6,938 bases of DNA from an uncultured Methanomethylovorans sp. (GTDB taxonomy: Archaea; Halobacteriota; Methanosarcinia; Methanosarcinales; Methanosarcinaceae): the NCBI GenBank assembly GCA_937968035.1, contig CALBTS010000907.1, forward strand, positions 1-6,938, read 5' to 3'. Shown piece after piece: positions 5,307-6,938 of the stretch (positions within the stretch are counted from its first letter, which is position 1; the number at the start of each line of letters is the position of its first letter). A program made the position numbers and the translations under genes. The notes under the pieces are model-generated. The model saw only the letters and a list, made by a program, of their open reading frames with translations, did no database searches and was not told the DNA's origin.

Positions 5307-6892
5307 ATGGATGCCATACCTATACACCAGCATACAAAAGCCCGGCTGAATTATCTTCTTTTCGACAGGTTCGATGCATCAGAGAAAGAGATGAGAAAAT
5401 TCCATTTCAAAACGCAGATGGGTTTTCTTGGCGGTATGATCATTTGTCTCATTGAGTCTGTCATCGGAAATGTCCCTGTCATTGGATATTTCGGGCTTAC
5501 AGGCATAATTTTCGCATCAGTGGTGCTTGTTATTTATCTTTTCATAAAGAAAATCAAGTATTTAATTCTGGCAAAAGATCTTGGATTAGAGGTTATTGTA
5601 TTTTATTTCACCTATCATACCGGAGGTATTCTGACCTGCGGTGGAATAATCCTTGTAGGGATTATACCGGTTCTGGGATCACTTAGCTTTAAAAATTACC
5701 GCTGGATTCTACCGGTTTTTTCCGCCTATTTTTTTTCCGTTGTTTACCTGGCGGTTGCAGACAGAAATCTGCCCGGGAAAGATTTAATCTCACCGGACTG
5801 GAATCTGATTTTGTACGCTGTAACATTGCTGATCACAACAATCGTTTTTTTCGTTTTTGCCTTGATGGCCCAGCAGATTTATACCAACCTGGAACGGAGG
5901 GAGGCCGAACGGCAAAAAGAAATCAGTGATGCAAAAACGCGGCTTTATACCAATATCACTCACGAATTCCGCACACCCCTGACAGTCATCCTGGGCATGG
6001 CCGGTTCGGTAAAAGATAACCGTCAGAACAACATTCCCGGGAAGATGGATACGATTATTAAAAACGGAAAAAACCTTCTTCAGCTTGTTGACCAGATGCT
6101 TGACCTGAGCAAGCTGGAATCGGGTCGGATGTCAGTGAATAAAATAAGCGCCAACATTATTCCTTTCCTGAAATATGTTTTTCAATTACAGGAGTTTTAT
6201 GCCGAAGAAAAGAATATCTCCATGCGGTTTTCTTCCGAAAGCCAGTCGTACGAAATCGAATTCGACCCTGAAAAGCTGGCATCGATTGTTTCGAATCTGA
6301 TAGGCAATGCCATTAAATTCACGCCTGACGGCGGACAGATCAGTTTGAGGGTTTACCATAAGGACGAGAATATCTGTGTGGAGGTTAAAGACAACGGCAT
6401 TGGAATTCCACCGGAAAAACAGGAAACCATCTTCGACAAGTTCTACCAGGTAGACGGCGAAATCACGCGAAAGGAAGGCGGAGCAGGAATTGGTCTTGCC
6501 ATAACGAGGGAACTGGTACACCTGCTGAAGGGCACGATAGAAGTAAGCAGTACTCCGGGTGTCGGAACCGTTTTTACGGTAAAACTGCCCTGCAATGCCG
6601 TCACGGAAAAACCGGTTCCAGCTGAAGGAGCGGAAATAGAAACCGGATATGATTCACCGGATGATGTGCTCCAGATCACTTCAAAAGATCAAAAGCGTTT
6701 GTTGATTATTGAAGACAATCCGGATGTTGTTGGTTACCTGAAAGCCTGTTATCATAACTATTTTTCTATATACGCAGCCAGGGACGGGATTGAAGGTTAT
6801 CACCTTGCTGTGGAAGAAATCCCCGATATTATTATCAGCGATGTGATGATGCCCAAAATGGATGGCTTTGAATTATGCAAAAAACTTAAGGA
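5307..6892 (+). CDS. Membrane hybrid histidine kinase with receiver domain (3'-truncated)
   Basis: This inner-membrane sensor kinase is cut off by the contig end after 528 complete codons. Residues about 38-188 hold roughly six hydrophobic segments with short loops and no large periplasmic domain. A charged, probably coiled-coil linker (191-210) leads to the HisKA dimerisation domain with phosphoacceptor His219 in TNITHEFRTPLT. The ATPase domain follows with N box NLIGNAIKF (330-338), G1 DNGIGIP (362-368), F box FDKFYQ (376-381) and G2 GGAGIGLA (391-398), so it should be active. A receiver domain begins near 464, with acidic pocket E469/D470 and phosphoacceptor Asp512 in SDVMMPKMDG. It lacks its C-terminal third. 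In Bacteroidota such proteins often continue into an AraC-type DNA-binding domain; that cannot be seen here. The apparent stop at 6912 is adapter-derived. The gene lies 204 bases after the propeller gene, with no evident Shine-Dalgarno sequence. Confidence 0.9.
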
Positions 6893-6938
6893 AGATCGGA
6901 AGAGCGTCGTGTAGGGAAAGAGTGTAGATCTCGGTGGT
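6893..6938 (-). other. Illumina adapter, reverse complement (artefact)
   Basis: The last 46 bases read AGATCGGAAGAGCGTCGTGT and onward as the exact reverse complement of the same P5/read-1 adapter found at the left end. This is a sequencing-library remnant. It overwrites the 3' part of the kinase gene and supplies its false stop codon. One or two bases at the junction could be genomic by coincidence. Confidence 0.98.

Noticed and set aside
1..6938. Terminal inverted repeats of a transposon or linear replicon
   Set aside because: Both ends are recognisable Illumina adapter sequence in opposite orientations.

Overview
This looks like a short metagenomic or draft-genome contig from a member of the Bacteroidota, most likely an environmental Bacteroidales/Marinilabiliales-type organism. 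Four things point there: a lipoprotein with a Fibrobacter succinogenes major paralogous (FISUMP) domain, a secreted protein with a C-terminal type IX secretion (Por) sorting domain, a hybrid histidine kinase with fused receiver, and candidate promoters with the Bacteroidota -7 element TAnnTTTG. Shine-Dalgarno sequences are essentially absent. Both ends (1-49 and 6893-6938) are not biological: they are Illumina P5/TruSeq adapter in opposite orientations, so genomic DNA runs from 50 to 6892.

Layout: 50-270 is non-coding and holds a long imperfect hairpin. 271-549 (-) is a small unrecognised protein with a good promoter. 550-1051 is non-coding and carries a decayed repeat. 1052-1477 (+) is a YjaB-like GNAT acetyltransferase. 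It converges on 1723-2415 (-), a FISUMP lipoprotein. 2416-2974 is a 559-base divergent intergenic region packed with repeats. 2975-3544 (+) is a lipoprotein with a probable allene-oxide-cyclase-like barrel, followed by a hairpin terminator. 3741-5102 (+) is a single seven-bladed propeller protein with a T9SS sorting tail. 5307-6892 (+) is a membrane hybrid histidine kinase cut off in its receiver domain by the contig end.

Two repeat systems stand out. An 85-bp segment (79/85 identical, no gaps) lies immediately upstream of both the barrel lipoprotein and the propeller gene and contains their candidate promoters, so these two exported proteins are probably controlled together or arose with a duplicated control region. 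Separately, three non-coding sites carry a motif with TGACC-like boxes exactly 24 bp apart; two are full-length copies about 150 bp long in the same register. They look like decayed insertion-sequence ends, perhaps IS21-like, or a small non-autonomous element.

Functionally the right half reads as a cell-envelope module: a lipoprotein, a surface/secreted propeller protein and a sensor kinase. The kinase lacks the large periplasmic propeller that many Bacteroidota hybrid kinases carry, while a stand-alone propeller protein is encoded just upstream. A functional link is possible but unproven. I see no RNA genes, CRISPR arrays, intact transposases or recognisable defence system.
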